32,544 nucleotides of DNA. Origin: Pseudomonadales bacterium (GTDB lineage: Bacteria > Pseudomonadota > Gammaproteobacteria > Pseudomonadales > Azotimanducaceae). The stretch is taken from NCBI GenBank assembly GCA_030728785.1, contig JANQYP010000036.1, positions 61,794 through 94,337 on the forward strand. The letters are read 5' to 3'. The position numbers and the translations under genes are program-made. Shown here piece after piece: positions 9,597 to 19,290 of the stretch. The notes under the pieces were generated by a model, which made no database searches, had not been told where the DNA came from, and saw only the letters and a program-made list of their open reading frames with translations. Position 1 is the stretch's first letter. Each line of letters opens with the position of its first letter.

Positions 9597-10488
9597 AACC
9601 CAGACTCTTGAGGGCACGTTCGTCGTCAGACCAGCCAGACTTTACTTTTACCCAGAGCTTCAGCATGACCTTATTCTCCAGTAATGATTCAATATCCTGG
9701 CGTGCTTCGCTGCCAATACGCTTCAGCCGCGCGCCACCTTTACCGATAATAATGGCCTTCTGGCCATCACGCTCGACAAGGATCAAGGCGTCGATGTGCA
9801 GAATTTTACCTTCCGTAACAAAACGTTCGATCTGGATAGTAGCCGCATACGGAATCTCTTCACCTAACTGCCTGACAATTTTCTCACGGATAATCTCTGC
9901 CACCAGGAAACGTTCACTGCGGTCGGTGACCTGATCGTCAGGAAACATAAAGGGACCAACCGGCAGTTTGGCCTCAATCAACGCTTCAAGGGTCTTCAGG
10001 TTGTCGCCGTGAGTCGCTGAAACCGGAATTATCTCGGCGTTCGGCAACCGTGCCTGAAGCATCTGTAACTGGGGTAACAAAACACTCTTGTCCTTCAGCA
10101 GGTCAACCTTGTTGATCACCACAATCACGGGAGCTTTGCTTAACTTGATGGCTTCGGCGGTAATCTCGTCATCACTCTGCCACTCTGTACGATCAGTGAC
10201 AAACACTACTACATCAACGTCCCGCAGCACACTCCTGGCGTTTCGGTTCATATAACGGTTAATGGCTTTTTTGGCATCACCGTGGATACCCGGAGTATCA
10301 ACGTAGACCGTCTGGATGCCGTCGCTGGTTTTAATCCCCAGCAATGTGTGTTGTGTGGTCTGGGGTTTGCGGGAAGTAATGCTCAGCTTCTGGCCGAGGA
10401 TATAATTCAGCAGGGTTGACTTGCCGACATTGGGTCGACCAACAATGGCGACATAGCCGCAGCGTTCACTGACAGATGATTCATTCAT
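9583..10488 (-). CDS. era: GTPase Era
   Basis: [45 protein letters not shown], and KH domain ([17 protein letters not shown]). Confidence 0.97.
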   Translation of the reverse strand: MNESSVSERCGYVAIVGRPNVGKSTLLNYILGQKLSITSRKPQTTQHTLLGIKTSDGIQTVYVDTPGIHGDAKKAINRYMNRNARSVLRDVDVVVFVTDRTEWQSDDEITAEAIKLSKAPVIVVINKVDLLKDKSVLLPQLQMLQARLPNAEIIPVSATHGDNLKTLEALIEAKLPVGPFMFPDDQVTDRSERFLVAEIIREKIVRQLGEEIPYAATIQIERFVTEGKILHIDALILVERDGQKAIIIGKGGARLKRIGSEARQDIESLLENKVMLKLWVKVKSGWSDDERALKSLGYDDI

Positions 10489-10528
10489 GGGCGGGTTTCT
10501 TGGAAAAATTGAATAGCGGATGCCTGGG

Positions 10529-11245
10529 TTAGTCAGCGTCTGAATAGTGAGTCAGAGCCAGTTCGATTTCAAAATTAACCCCGAGACTTGCCAGTGCCTG
10601 CCTGGCGGCGAGTTGTTCGGCGTCGCGGCGACTGCTGGCTACACCCGTCACGGGTTCTGTCAGAAGTGTCACCACACATTCAACAGTAAATATCTGGTCG
10701 TGGGACTTACCCTCGACGCCAATAATACTGTATTCCGGCAAAGGGCACTGTTTGGCTTGCAGATATTCCTGCAACAGCGACTTAGGGTCCTTCTGCGAGC
10801 GATCGAGGGTCAGTACCTGCAGGCGCGTCTCAAACCAGGCAACAATCCGCTCGGCGACAACGGCCATGCCCGCCTCCAGATAAATACCACCGATGATCGC
10901 CTCAAGGACATCTGAGAGGATCGAGGCGCGCTCAAAACCGCCACTCTTGAGTTCACCACTGCCCATAATCAGGAAATCGCCCAACTTCCATTCCCGCGCT
11001 ATGTCGGCGAGTGTATCACGACGCACCATGCGGGCCCGCAACCGGCTTAACTGACCTTCCCGAGCGGCAGGGAATTGGTGGAACAGGTGTTCAGCAATAA
11101 TAAAGTTGAGAATGGAATCGCCAAGAAACTCCAGGCGCTCATAATTACGGCCCGTATGGCTGCGATGGGTAAGCGCACGGTTCAGCAGTTCCGGATCTGA
11201 AAACGAATAACCCAGGCGTTGTTGCAGTTTATTGTGAGCGGTCAC
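10529..11245 (-). CDS. rnc: Ribonuclease III
   Basis: [20 protein letters not shown] signature and C-terminal dsRBD. Confidence 0.97.
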   Translation of the reverse strand: MTAHNKLQQRLGYSFSDPELLNRALTHRSHTGRNYERLEFLGDSILNFIIAEHLFHQFPAAREGQLSRLRARMVRRDTLADIAREWKLGDFLIMGSGELKSGGFERASILSDVLEAIIGGIYLEAGMAVVAERIVAWFETRLQVLTLDRSQKDPKSLLQEYLQAKQCPLPEYSIIGVEGKSHDQIFTVECVVTLLTEPVTGVASSRRDAEQLAARQALASLGVNFEIELALTHYSDAD

Positions 11246-11271
11246 GAGGTCCCAGTATGATCAACCGTGTC

Positions 11272-11646
11272 CTAATCTCTTAAATCAACGGTTTTATTGA
11301 ATGAGGCGACAAGGTCAAGATTCGCCACCATAGGCATACGTACTTCATAGTCCAGGACAATTTTCGCACCGCGGTTATCCCTGACCACATTGATATTTTT
11401 CGCATAATCAAAATCGCGGATATTGTTCACATGAAACCGCGCCTGAACAATTTTTTCTATGTCCTGCGCGCGCTTCGCTGCCATTCCCTCCTCCTCGCCG
11501 ACGCCCTCAAGCACACCGACGATGGTGCTGTTGTCCATATACAGAGGCACCAATTTCATGGCCACGGAGAGCGCAAAACCAAACACCAGTATCAGCAACA
11601 TCCAGCCGGCAAAGCCGAGGCCCTGCTGATGGTGGGGTAAATTCAT
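11272..11646 (-). CDS. DUF4845-type membrane protein
   Basis: Single TM (GWMLLILVFGFALSVAMKLVPLYMDN) small protein between lepB and rnc as in Pseudomonas. Start placed at MNLPHHQQGLG, preceded by AAGGAG; the ORF itself extends to 11736. Confidence 0.75.
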   Translation of the reverse strand: MNLPHHQQGLGFAGWMLLILVFGFALSVAMKLVPLYMDNSTIVGVLEGVGEEEGMAAKRAQDIEKIVQARFHVNNIRDFDYAKNINVVRDNRGAKIVLDYEVRMPMVANLDLVASFNKTVDLRD

Positions 11647-11768
11647 CTGCCACTCCTTGGGTTCAGTAACCGACCGGCTATCTGCTGCGATTGACACAGC
11701 CGCGCTCGGCTTGTCCGGTATGTTCAATTGAGTCACAGCTGCGCGCTAACCAGCCTGTTCTCTCCAGA

Positions 11769-12578
11769 TTATTCGATCCAACCACGACGGGAAAACAGCG
11801 GCATCCCGGAGTCCCAGTGGAACCAGACAGCAAAAGCCTTACCAACAATGTCCTCTTCTGCCACCATACCCCAGTAGCGACTGTCACTGCTACGGTCGCG
11901 GTTGTCACCCATCATAAAATACATGCCGTCCGGCACAACCCACTCCTGCGGACCATTGCCGGGAAACGGACTGCGGTGAATCAAGTGCTCTACACCGCCA
12001 ATCGTTTCCGCATAGACCTCGTAGTCGGGTCTGTCTGGCGGCATTCTGGCGACAAAGGTCTGGGGCTGCTCGACACCATTAATAAACACTATCTTGTCTT
12101 CGTAACGGATGGTGTCACCCGGGATACCAATCACACGTTTGATGAAATATTCATCTTCATGGGGCGGCACAAACACCATCACATCGCCATTGGCTGGCTT
12201 GTCAACGTCAATTATCTTGGTGCCAATCACTGGCAGGCGCACACCATAGGCATATTTATTCACCACAATAAAGTCCCCCACCAGCAGGGTTGGGATCATT
12301 GACCCGGTGGGGATCTGGAACGGCTCGATAAGGAAAGAGCGCAGTATCAGGACCGCAAACAATACCGGAAAAAACGAAATGGCATATTCTACAACCACGG
12401 GCTCTTTCAGTACTGCCTGCTGCGCCTGCTCTATCGCCTCACTGGCTGCACCTGCCTGGCTTTCCAGCAAGGCCGCCGCAGCACGACGCCTGGGCCGCAG
12501 GACCAGGTTATCAAACAACCAGATGAGGCCGGTTACCAGCGTTGCCAGCACCAGAAAGAGCGGGAAGTTAATACTCAT
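11769..12578 (-). CDS. lepB: Signal peptidase I
   Basis: [24 protein letters not shown] (catalytic Ser), [11 protein letters not shown] (catalytic Lys), [16 protein letters not shown]. Confidence 0.97.
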   Translation of the reverse strand: MSINFPLFLVLATLVTGLIWLFDNLVLRPRRRAAAALLESQAGAASEAIEQAQQAVLKEPVVVEYAISFFPVLFAVLILRSFLIEPFQIPTGSMIPTLLVGDFIVVNKYAYGVRLPVIGTKIIDVDKPANGDVMVFVPPHEDEYFIKRVIGIPGDTIRYEDKIVFINGVEQPQTFVARMPPDRPDYEVYAETIGGVEHLIHRSPFPGNGPQEWVVPDGMYFMMGDNRDRSSDSRYWGMVAEEDIVGKAFAVWFHWDSGMPLFSRRGWIE

Positions 12579-14374
12579 CTGTCTACCTTAAGGACGGCCA
12601 GGAATGCTTCCTGGGGGATTTCGACGCTGCCAAACTGCTTCATGCGCTTTTTGCCCGCCTTTTGCTTTTCGAGCAGCTTCTTTTTGCGGGTTATGTCACC
12701 GCCGTAACACTTGGCGGTGACATTCTTGCGTAACGCCTTGACGGTCTGCCGAGCGACGATCTGGCCGCCAATGGCTGCCTGGATAGCCACGTCGAACATC
12801 TGCCGGGGAATCAATTCCTTCATCTTCTTGGTGAGGGAGAAACCTTTGTTCCGAGCATCGTCCCGATGCACGATTATCGACAGCGCATCAACCTTTTCAT
12901 TGTTGATAAGCACATCCAGGCGATCCAGGCGAGCAGCCTCAAAACGGTCAAAACTATAGTCCAGGGAAGCATAACCCCGGCTAACCGATTTAAGGCGATC
13001 AAAAAAGTCCAGCACCACTTCATTCATGGGAATATCGTAGGTCAACGACACCTGCTTACCGACAAACTGCATATCCTTCTGGACCCCACGCCGCTCGACA
13101 CACAGGGCAATAACACTGCCCAAAAATTCCGCCGGCATTAGCATGTTGACCCGGGCGATGGGTTCGCGCATCTCGTCAATACTCGAAGGATCTGGTAACT
13201 GGGCCGGATTGTCGACCTTCAACACCTTGCCGCTTTTGGTCAGCACTTCATAAACCACCGTAGGCGCGGAGGTGATCAGGTCCAGGTCATACTCACGCTC
13301 AAGGCGCTCCTGCACAATCTCCATGTGCAACATGCCGAGAAAGCCACAGCGGAAGCCGTTACCCAGGGCGTCAGAACTCTCCGGCTCATAAACCAGCGAC
13401 GCGTCATTCAGCGTGAGTTTCTCCAGGGCATCCCGAAAATTTTCAAAATCATCTGCACTGACCGTAAACATGCCGGCATAAACCTGCGGCTTGACCTTTT
13501 TAAAGCCCGGCAGTGTGGGGACATCCGGTGTACTGGCGAGGGTAATGGTATCACCCACCGGCGCACCCTTGACGTCCTTGATACCCGCCACCAGAAAACC
13601 TACCTCACCAGACTGGAGCAGCTTGGTCTCTTTGCGCTTGGGCGTAAAAATACCCACCGAGTCCACCTGGTGGATCTTACCGAGGGATTTGAGGATGATT
13701 TTATCCTTCACGGCAATCTGACCCTGCATGACTCTGATCAGGGACACAACACCGAGGTAATTGTCGAACCAGGAGTCGATAATCAATGCCTGAGTAGGCA
13801 AATCACGGGCTTCAGCCGGTGGTGGAATCACTCGAACCAGTTGTTCGAGCAGTTCATGGACGCCAACCCCGGTTTTAGCGCTGACTCGCAGGGCTTCAGA
13901 GGCATCGATTCCAATAATTTCTTCGATTTCCTGAATCACGGTTTCAGGGTCTGCCTGGGGTAGGTCGATCTTGTTCAGCACCGGCAGCACCTCAAGACCC
14001 TGCTCGATCGCTGTATAACAGTTGGCTACTGACTGGGCTTCGACACCCTGGGCCGCATCTACCACCAGCAATGCACCTTCACAGGCGGCCAGTGACCGGG
14101 ACACCTCATAACTGAAATCTACATGCCCCGGCGTGTCGATAAAATTCAACTGGTACTGATGACCGTCGTCTGCGTTGTAATACAGTGTCACGCTCTGGGC
14201 TTTAATGGTAATCCCACGCTCGCGCTCAATGTCCATGGAGTCCAGCACCTGGGCCCCCATGTCGCGCGCACTCAAACCACCACAGACCTGAATGAACCGA
14301 TCGGCCAGGGTCGACTTGCCGTGGTCGATATGAGCGATAATCGAAAAGTTTCTAATGTATTGCGTTTCGGCCAA
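12575..14374 (-). CDS. lepA: Elongation factor 4 (LepA)
   Basis: [36 protein letters not shown]-terminal [24 protein letters not shown]. Confidence 0.98.
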   Translation of the reverse strand: MAETQYIRNFSIIAHIDHGKSTLADRFIQVCGGLSARDMGAQVLDSMDIERERGITIKAQSVTLYYNADDGHQYQLNFIDTPGHVDFSYEVSRSLAACEGALLVVDAAQGVEAQSVANCYTAIEQGLEVLPVLNKIDLPQADPETVIQEIEEIIGIDASEALRVSAKTGVGVHELLEQLVRVIPPPAEARDLPTQALIIDSWFDNYLGVVSLIRVMQGQIAVKDKIILKSLGKIHQVDSVGIFTPKRKETKLLQSGEVGFLVAGIKDVKGAPVGDTITLASTPDVPTLPGFKKVKPQVYAGMFTVSADDFENFRDALEKLTLNDASLVYEPESSDALGNGFRCGFLGMLHMEIVQERLEREYDLDLITSAPTVVYEVLTKSGKVLKVDNPAQLPDPSSIDEMREPIARVNMLMPAEFLGSVIALCVERRGVQKDMQFVGKQVSLTYDIPMNEVVLDFFDRLKSVSRGYASLDYSFDRFEAARLDRLDVLINNEKVDALSIIVHRDDARNKGFSLTKKMKELIPRQMFDVAIQAAIGGQIVARQTVKALRKNVTAKCYGGDITRKKKLLEKQKAGKKRMKQFGSVEIPQEAFLAVLKVDR

Positions 14375-14461
14375 TTGCTAACCACGGCACTGTATGCCGC
14401 CTCAAAAACAAAGCGGTGAAGTCTAATGTATTCGCCGGATATACGCTATGCACAAGTGTTC

Positions 14462-14493
14462 GTCCGGCGGTCCGGCGGTCCGGCGCACCGGCG
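14462..14493. repeat. 8-bp x4 tandem repeat in the lepA-mucD gap
   Basis: GTCCGGCG x3 followed by CACCGGCG. Confidence 0.9.
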
Positions 14494-14520
14494 ACTATTC
14501 CCGCTTACCGCACAAATGCC

Positions 14521-15915
14521 TCAGCCGGGGATCTTAATGACCAGGAACTCAGGCCGCTGGTCCCTGACAATCCGCACGGGTATGGCCAGGTCCCGCGGCA
14601 ATTGTTCGATCATCTTGCCGAAGCCCTGCACCGAATCTACCCACTCACTGTTGATAGTAGTAATAATATCGCCGCGGCTGATGCCTGCCAGCCGGGCCGG
14701 GCCATCTACCACGCGCGTGACCAGCACACCCTTATCAACCCTTAGGGCGGCTTTCTCGTCGGCGGTCAGATCGCGCACATCCAACCCCAGCAAGTTAGTG
14801 CTATCAGCCTGGGGCCTGTTGTTGGCTGGCGCCTGGCTGCTTGCCGTGTCTAACAGACCCACTTTGACCTGCAGGGTCTCGCGCTTGCTGTTCCTGACAA
14901 TCAGCACATCGACCTCGGCGTTCGCCTGGGTTCGGCCGACAACATGAGGTAAATCCGACGACAGATCGATGTCCTTACCATCAAAGGCCAGAATAATATC
15001 ACCCTCTCGAAGCCCGCCTTTTTCCGCAGGACTTCCGGCAAACACCTGGGTCACCAGCGCACCTGCAGCACGATCCATTCCAAAAGACTCAGCCAGGTCG
15101 CTGTCAACCCGCTGGATCAGGACCCCTAACCAGCCACGGGAAACACTGCCTTTAGCCTTCAACTGGTCGACCACTTCCATGGCAACGTCGATTGGTATGG
15201 CAAAAGACAAACCCATAAAGCCACCAGAGCGGGTGAAGATCTGGGAATTGATGCCCACCACTTCACCATCAAGATTAAACAGTGGCCCGCCAGAATTACC
15301 GGGATTAATCGCCACATCAGTTTGTATGAAGGGTACATAGTTACCGTCAGCTTCCATGGGCAGGCTGCGGCCTTTGGCACTGACAATACCGGCAGTGACG
15401 GAATACTCAAAACCAAAGGGCGACCCAATGGCAACAACCCACTCACCCACTTCCAGCTTTTCAGACTTACCCAGTTTCACCTTGGGCAGATCCTTGGCGT
15501 CAATTTTCAGCAGCGCCAGATCTGACAGCTTGTCTGACCCTACCAGAGTGGCTACTCGCTCGCGCCGGTCGCTCAAGGCCACCAAAATTTCATTGGCACC
15601 CTCCACCACATGGTTATTGGTCAGAATATAACCATCTGCAGAGATGATAAACCCGGAGCCCGCAGATGGCCGCGGCGCATTATTCTGGCGCGGTATATCG
15701 CCAAAGAAGCGACGGAACAGTTCCGGCACTTCTTCTTCGTTGTAGTACTGCTGTTGGCGCTTATCCGCGGGTCGGGTTGCGGTAATATTGACGACCGTTG
15801 GTGCTGCCTGTTTTACCAGCCGCGTGAATTCCGGCAGCGCCGCCGCGCTCACCAGCCAGGGCATAGTACCGAGCAGCAACAGGACGACAAACGACAACCG
15901 CTTTTGTCTGATCAT
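14521..15915 (-). CDS. mucD: DegP/HtrA-like periplasmic serine protease MucD
   Basis: Signal peptide MIRQKRLSFVVLLLLGTMPWLVSA, trypsin-like triad regions (TNNHVVEGA, LLKIDAKDL, NPGNSGGPLF), two PDZ domains. Start placed at 15915; the ORF itself extends to 15987. Confidence 0.94.
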   Translation of the reverse strand: MIRQKRLSFVVLLLLGTMPWLVSAAALPEFTRLVKQAAPTVVNITATRPADKRQQQYYNEEEVPELFRRFFGDIPRQNNAPRPSAGSGFIISADGYILTNNHVVEGANEILVALSDRRERVATLVGSDKLSDLALLKIDAKDLPKVKLGKSEKLEVGEWVVAIGSPFGFEYSVTAGIVSAKGRSLPMEADGNYVPFIQTDVAINPGNSGGPLFNLDGEVVGINSQIFTRSGGFMGLSFAIPIDVAMEVVDQLKAKGSVSRGWLGVLIQRVDSDLAESFGMDRAAGALVTQVFAGSPAEKGGLREGDIILAFDGKDIDLSSDLPHVVGRTQANAEVDVLIVRNSKRETLQVKVGLLDTASSQAPANNRPQADSTNLLGLDVRDLTADEKAALRVDKGVLVTRVVDGPARLAGISRGDIITTINSEWVDSVQGFGKMIEQLPRDLAIPVRIVRDQRPEFLVIKIPG

Positions 15916-15970
15916 CAATTTCGGGCCTCCATGAATAGCTTGTCTTAAGTGTTGGTTTTTCTGCGGCTCA

Positions 15971-16351
15971 TCAATTGCAGCGCACATTCAATGCGTCCAA
16001 CATACGCGCTTTACACAACAACAGACCAATCCCAAACCCAGCCACAGCACCCAGCAGCACGGCGCCGTCGCCGCCAGCAAAAACGCTGCCGGCACCACTG
16101 CCTGCTAACAAGCCAGCCAGAGGCAATAACAGTGAGTGCCAGAGCAGACCCAGACCAGCACTGCTGCCAAGGCCAAGAACAACCGTTTGCGGAGCCTCAT
16201 CCGTGGTCGAAAGCTCGCCGAAGGCGGGGAGATAAAGGGAAGTTGTGCGGTCACCACAAGGGGTGCCACAGGCATGACAGCCGGCAGCACTGGCACTGAC
16301 CCAAAGCCCGCCTTTGTCACGCGCAATAATATGGCCTGTCACTTCGAGCAT
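15971..16351 (-). CDS. rseC: RseC/MucC-family membrane protein
   Basis: N-terminal Cys motif GCHACGTPCGDR, then two TM helices; located between rseB and mucD as in the algU-mucABCD operon. Confidence 0.8.
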   Translation of the reverse strand: MLEVTGHIIARDKGGLWVSASAAGCHACGTPCGDRTTSLYLPAFGELSTTDEAPQTVVLGLGSSAGLGLLWHSLLLPLAGLLAGSGAGSVFAGGDGAVLLGAVAGFGIGLLLCKARMLDALNVRCN

Positions 16352-16397
16352 GGTTCAGGGTCGCCTCAGATAAAAAACTGCAGCCTTTACAGCCGCC

Positions 16398-16442
16398 AGG
16401 TAGCAGGTAGCACGTAGCAGGTAGCAGGTAGCAGGTAGCAGG
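16398..16442. repeat. 7-bp x ~6.4 tandem repeat in the rseB-rseC gap
   Basis: AGGTAGC AGGTAGC ACGTAGC AGGTAGC AGGTAGC AGGTAGC AGG. Confidence 0.95.
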
Positions 16443-16462
16443 GCCGAGGCTTAACAGGGTGT

Positions 16463-17518
16463 TTAATAGATAACCGGCTCCACCGACTCGGCAACGCGTT
16501 TGGCCGTATCCACCGGCACTTCACCGACAACAGTGATCTGCTGGGTAGAGCCTTTCAGCCTGCGGGTAATCACAACGGTGCCACCCATGTGGGTGACCAA
16601 CTCACCAAGGGCTGCCTGGCCCTGACCCTGGCGCTCAACAAATACGGAAAATGTAGCCAGCCCGTCAGTGAACAGGACTCGATCCTGGTTTGGCATCTGC
16701 ACAGCCTTGAATCCGCGCGGCAGCCAGGACACTCTCCATGCCGGCTGCTGGGACGGCTGCACTTCGCTCAACAGCGTAGGCGGCGTAATGGAAAGCTGGT
16801 GTTGCACTCGATCTTCACCCAGGGCGCTGACCAGCGCTGCAGGTGGTACTTTCAGGCCGATATCAATCCGAGAAAACTGAAACACCTCAAGTACCCGACC
16901 CCGATTGACCAGGTGGGATTGCAACAGCAAGCCGGTTTGCTCATCAAGCCACAGGCGATAGCCATACCGATCATCATTTTTTGGGGTGATACTCAGCACC
17001 ACGGCAGCGCGACCGGCAATGCGATCCTGACCCAGCATGGCAAAGTGATAAACGCCCTGGTAAGCGCTGAGCTTGTCACTGAAGGCGCGCGTAAAAGGCC
17101 CCATTAGGACTTCATGATCAAGATCAACAGCATGGGAATTTACATGATTACACACCACCAGATCACCAGCGCGGACAATTTCCCGAGGCTCGCCGTTCAA
17201 CTGTGAAAGCCTTTCAAACTCCTTGCCATCGCGAAACTCATGGGCCACCTGGACAGTGTCAAACTGGTAACCACGCATGTAGGTAAAAATACCTTCGTAT
17301 GACTGCTCTCGCAGCGCAATGCCCATTTTCTCAAGCCAGGCACCCGCTTCATCATCCCCTTTTAGACTTTCGCCGGCCGCCACAGCGCTGGCAGAGAACA
17401 TGGCCAGCAACAGCATGAGCCTGCCTAGGAACTGGCGGGCGGAAATCGACCATGGGCAACTCAGCCGCGAGGCTCGGGACCCTGGTTCAGTGTTTGCGAA
17501 AAAACCCGTTCTGGTCAA
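16463..17518 (-). CDS. rseB: Sigma-E factor regulatory protein RseB/MucB (start uncertain)
   Basis: AWLEKMGIALREQSYEGIFTYMRG and EFRDGKEFERLSQLNGEPREIVR, typical of MucB/RseB; syntenic. Confidence 0.9.
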   Translation of the reverse strand: MTRTGFFANTEPGSRASRLSCPWSISARQFLGRLMLLLAMFSASAVAAGESLKGDDEAGAWLEKMGIALREQSYEGIFTYMRGYQFDTVQVAHEFRDGKEFERLSQLNGEPREIVRAGDLVVCNHVNSHAVDLDHEVLMGPFTRAFSDKLSAYQGVYHFAMLGQDRIAGRAAVVLSITPKNDDRYGYRLWLDEQTGLLLQSHLVNRGRVLEVFQFSRIDIGLKVPPAALVSALGEDRVQHQLSITPPTLLSEVQPSQQPAWRVSWLPRGFKAVQMPNQDRVLFTDGLATFSVFVERQGQGQAALGELVTHMGGTVVITRRLKGSTQQITVVGEVPVDTAKRVAESVEPVIY

Positions 17519-17585
17519 TGCTCACCCTCGCTGGGATATCACGCTGTCAATCAGTGGACTATTGTGGAACTGCATACTTGAACTG

Positions 17586-17663
17586 TTTAACTGGTCTGTT
17601 TAATTGGTTGGGTAGCTGGTCTGTGTAGCTGGTCTGTGTAGCTGGTCTGTGTAATGGGTCTGC
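17586..17663. repeat. 13-bp tandem repeat in the rseA-rseB gap
   Basis: GTAGCTGGTCTGT x3 (17612-17650) plus GTAATGGGTCTGC; more degenerate copies upstream from about 17586. Confidence 0.92.
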
Positions 17664-17707
17664 CGGGCTTCGCTGGGACCTGGAGCAGGGCCCAAAAAGT
17701 ACCGGTC

Positions 17708-18352
17708 CTACTGGTTGCCCTGAGCTTCAAAAAGTACTGTCATGGCGTTCGGGTTCATTCGCACCATCTGGTCGTGCTGGCGCAGATAGTTGCGCAATTG
17801 CCGCTGTCTGGTTTCATCCAGGGCCTTTAATTCAGTCTGGCCATCTACAGTTTCATACTCTGGCGCGGCAGCAAGGTTCTGGCCTGGCAATGATTGCCCA
17901 GAGGGCATCGCATCCAGGGCATATGTCGGGGAGGGCAAGCTTCGGGCTGGCTCGCCGCCAGCCACTGGCGCACTGGTAGCGCCACCATCGAATTGAGGTT
18001 GCATGCCCACAAACACGGCAATAACCAGTGATGCCGCCAGGGCGAGACCACCCGCCGGCCGCAGCCAGGCTGCAACAGGACGCGTCGGCAACGTCTCTGC
18101 CAGGCTGGCACCCTGCCCGTGAACACCTTCGTCCTGGAAAATTGCGGCACTGATGCTGGCATGTAAAGCCAGGTGTTGCTGTTGGCTCAGGTGAACACTG
18201 CCGCGGGTAACGGCACTGGCGTGCTGTAAACCCAGCCATTCATCGTGCACCGCCGCATCAGCTTTGTATTGCCGCAGCAGTTGATGGACCTCAATCTCAC
18301 TGGCCTCGTCATCAATCCAGGCTGACAATGATTCTTTTAATCTGTCCGTCAC
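17708..18352 (-). CDS. rseA: Anti-sigma-E factor RseA/MucA
   Basis: MTDRLKESLSAWIDDEASEIEVHQLLRQ N-terminal anti-sigma domain, single TM, C-terminal periplasmic part; downstream of rpoE. Confidence 0.88.
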   Translation of the reverse strand: MTDRLKESLSAWIDDEASEIEVHQLLRQYKADAAVHDEWLGLQHASAVTRGSVHLSQQQHLALHASISAAIFQDEGVHGQGASLAETLPTRPVAAWLRPAGGLALAASLVIAVFVGMQPQFDGGATSAPVAGGEPARSLPSPTYALDAMPSGQSLPGQNLAAAPEYETVDGQTELKALDETRQRQLRNYLRQHDQMVRMNPNAMTVLFEAQGNQ

Positions 18353-18381
18353 TTCATAACCTCGCTTGCCCTTTCTGGACG

Positions 18382-18414
18382 ACTGCTCGTCAACTGCTCG
18401 TCAACTGTTCGTCA
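18382..18414. repeat. 11-bp x3 tandem repeat in the rpoE-rseA gap
   Basis: ACTGCTCGTCA ACTGCTCGTCA ACTGTTCGTCA. Confidence 0.9.
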
Positions 18415-18469
18415 ACTGAGCGCTTTTATTCTGACCGCCTCAAAAAAGCGCCCACTGCATTTCTCCGCT

Positions 18470-19045
18470 TCAAGCCAGAGCTGCAATCTTCTTTTCTATC
18501 GCTTCCCGAGCGCGAAAGATCCTTGATCTGATCGTACCGACAGGACAATCCATCACACCTGCAATTTCTTCGTAACTCAGACCTTCAAATTCACGCAAAG
18601 TTACCGCCACCTTCAATTCTTCCGGCAAGTCATCGATGGCCTTATAAACAACGGCCTGCAGCTGGTCTCGCGCCAGACTGTTCTCTGGATTTTCGATATC
18701 ACTCAAGGCCAGGCCGACTTCCTGATACTCACCCTGGTCAACGTCTATATCGGTATCTGGTGGCCGCCTGGACTTGGATACCAGATAATTTTTAGCTGTG
18801 TTGATGGCGATCCGGTACAACCAAGTATAAAAGGCGCTGTCCCCGCGAAATCCGGGCAAGGCTCTGTAGGCCTTGATAAATGCCTCTTGGGTGACATCAA
18901 GCACTTCGTCCTGGTCGCGCATATAACGACTGACCAGGCTCACAATGCGGTGCTGGTACTTCAATACCAGTAAGTCATAGGCCCTTTTATCGCCACGCTG
19001 CACACGCTCGACCAGCTGCCGATCAGTCTCCGCTTGTGCTATCAC
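18470..19045 (-). CDS. rpoE: RNA polymerase sigma factor RpoE (AlgU)
   Basis: LVERVQRGDKRAYDLLVLKYQHRI...GDSAFYTWLYRIAINTAKNYLV...LREFEGLSYEEIAGVMDCPVGTIRSRIFRAREAI. Start placed at a GTG (19045) preceded by AGGAG; the ORF starts at 19063. Confidence 0.96.
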   Translation of the reverse strand: MIAQAETDRQLVERVQRGDKRAYDLLVLKYQHRIVSLVSRYMRDQDEVLDVTQEAFIKAYRALPGFRGDSAFYTWLYRIAINTAKNYLVSKSRRPPDTDIDVDQGEYQEVGLALSDIENPENSLARDQLQAVVYKAIDDLPEELKVAVTLREFEGLSYEEIAGVMDCPVGTIRSRIFRAREAIEKKIAALA

Positions 19046-19097
19046 CGACACTCCTGCCACCATCTTTGACTGGGTTGCCGGCCAAATTCATGAACTG

Positions 19098-19124
19098 ATA
19101 GACCGCTGTTCAGCGTATAAGTTC
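19098..19124 (-). promoter_or_regulatory. Putative sigma-E-type autoregulatory promoter upstream of rpoE
   Basis: The minus strand reads GAACTT-N16-TCTAT (spacer ATACGCTGAACAGCGG), close to the RpoE/AlgU consensus GAACTT-N16/17-TCTRA, about 50 nt upstream of the proposed rpoE start. Confidence 0.7.
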
Positions 19125-19290
19125 GCGCAAGGTACAAGATCTTCACCGATTTTGTGTTTTGAAGGGCGAATAATACCAGCAACCACCCTGGGAATGGCCC
19201 AAGTTGATAAATATTATGCTTTCCACAAGCCATTCGGTACTCTTGCACCTCAGCGGTGCAGGTAGCTAACGACCCGGCATCACCCGGCAA

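Noticed and set aside
11691-12302. 203-aa plus-strand ORF antisense to lepB
   Set aside because: Fully antisense to a strongly supported lepB frame; composition typical of a shadow ORF.
13325-13963. 212-aa plus-strand ORF antisense to lepA
   Set aside because: Shadow ORF opposite a highly conserved gene.
16398-16442. Possible CRISPR-like array or REP element
   Set aside because: Units are 7 bp in direct tandem with no spacers and no palindrome, so not CRISPR or REP.
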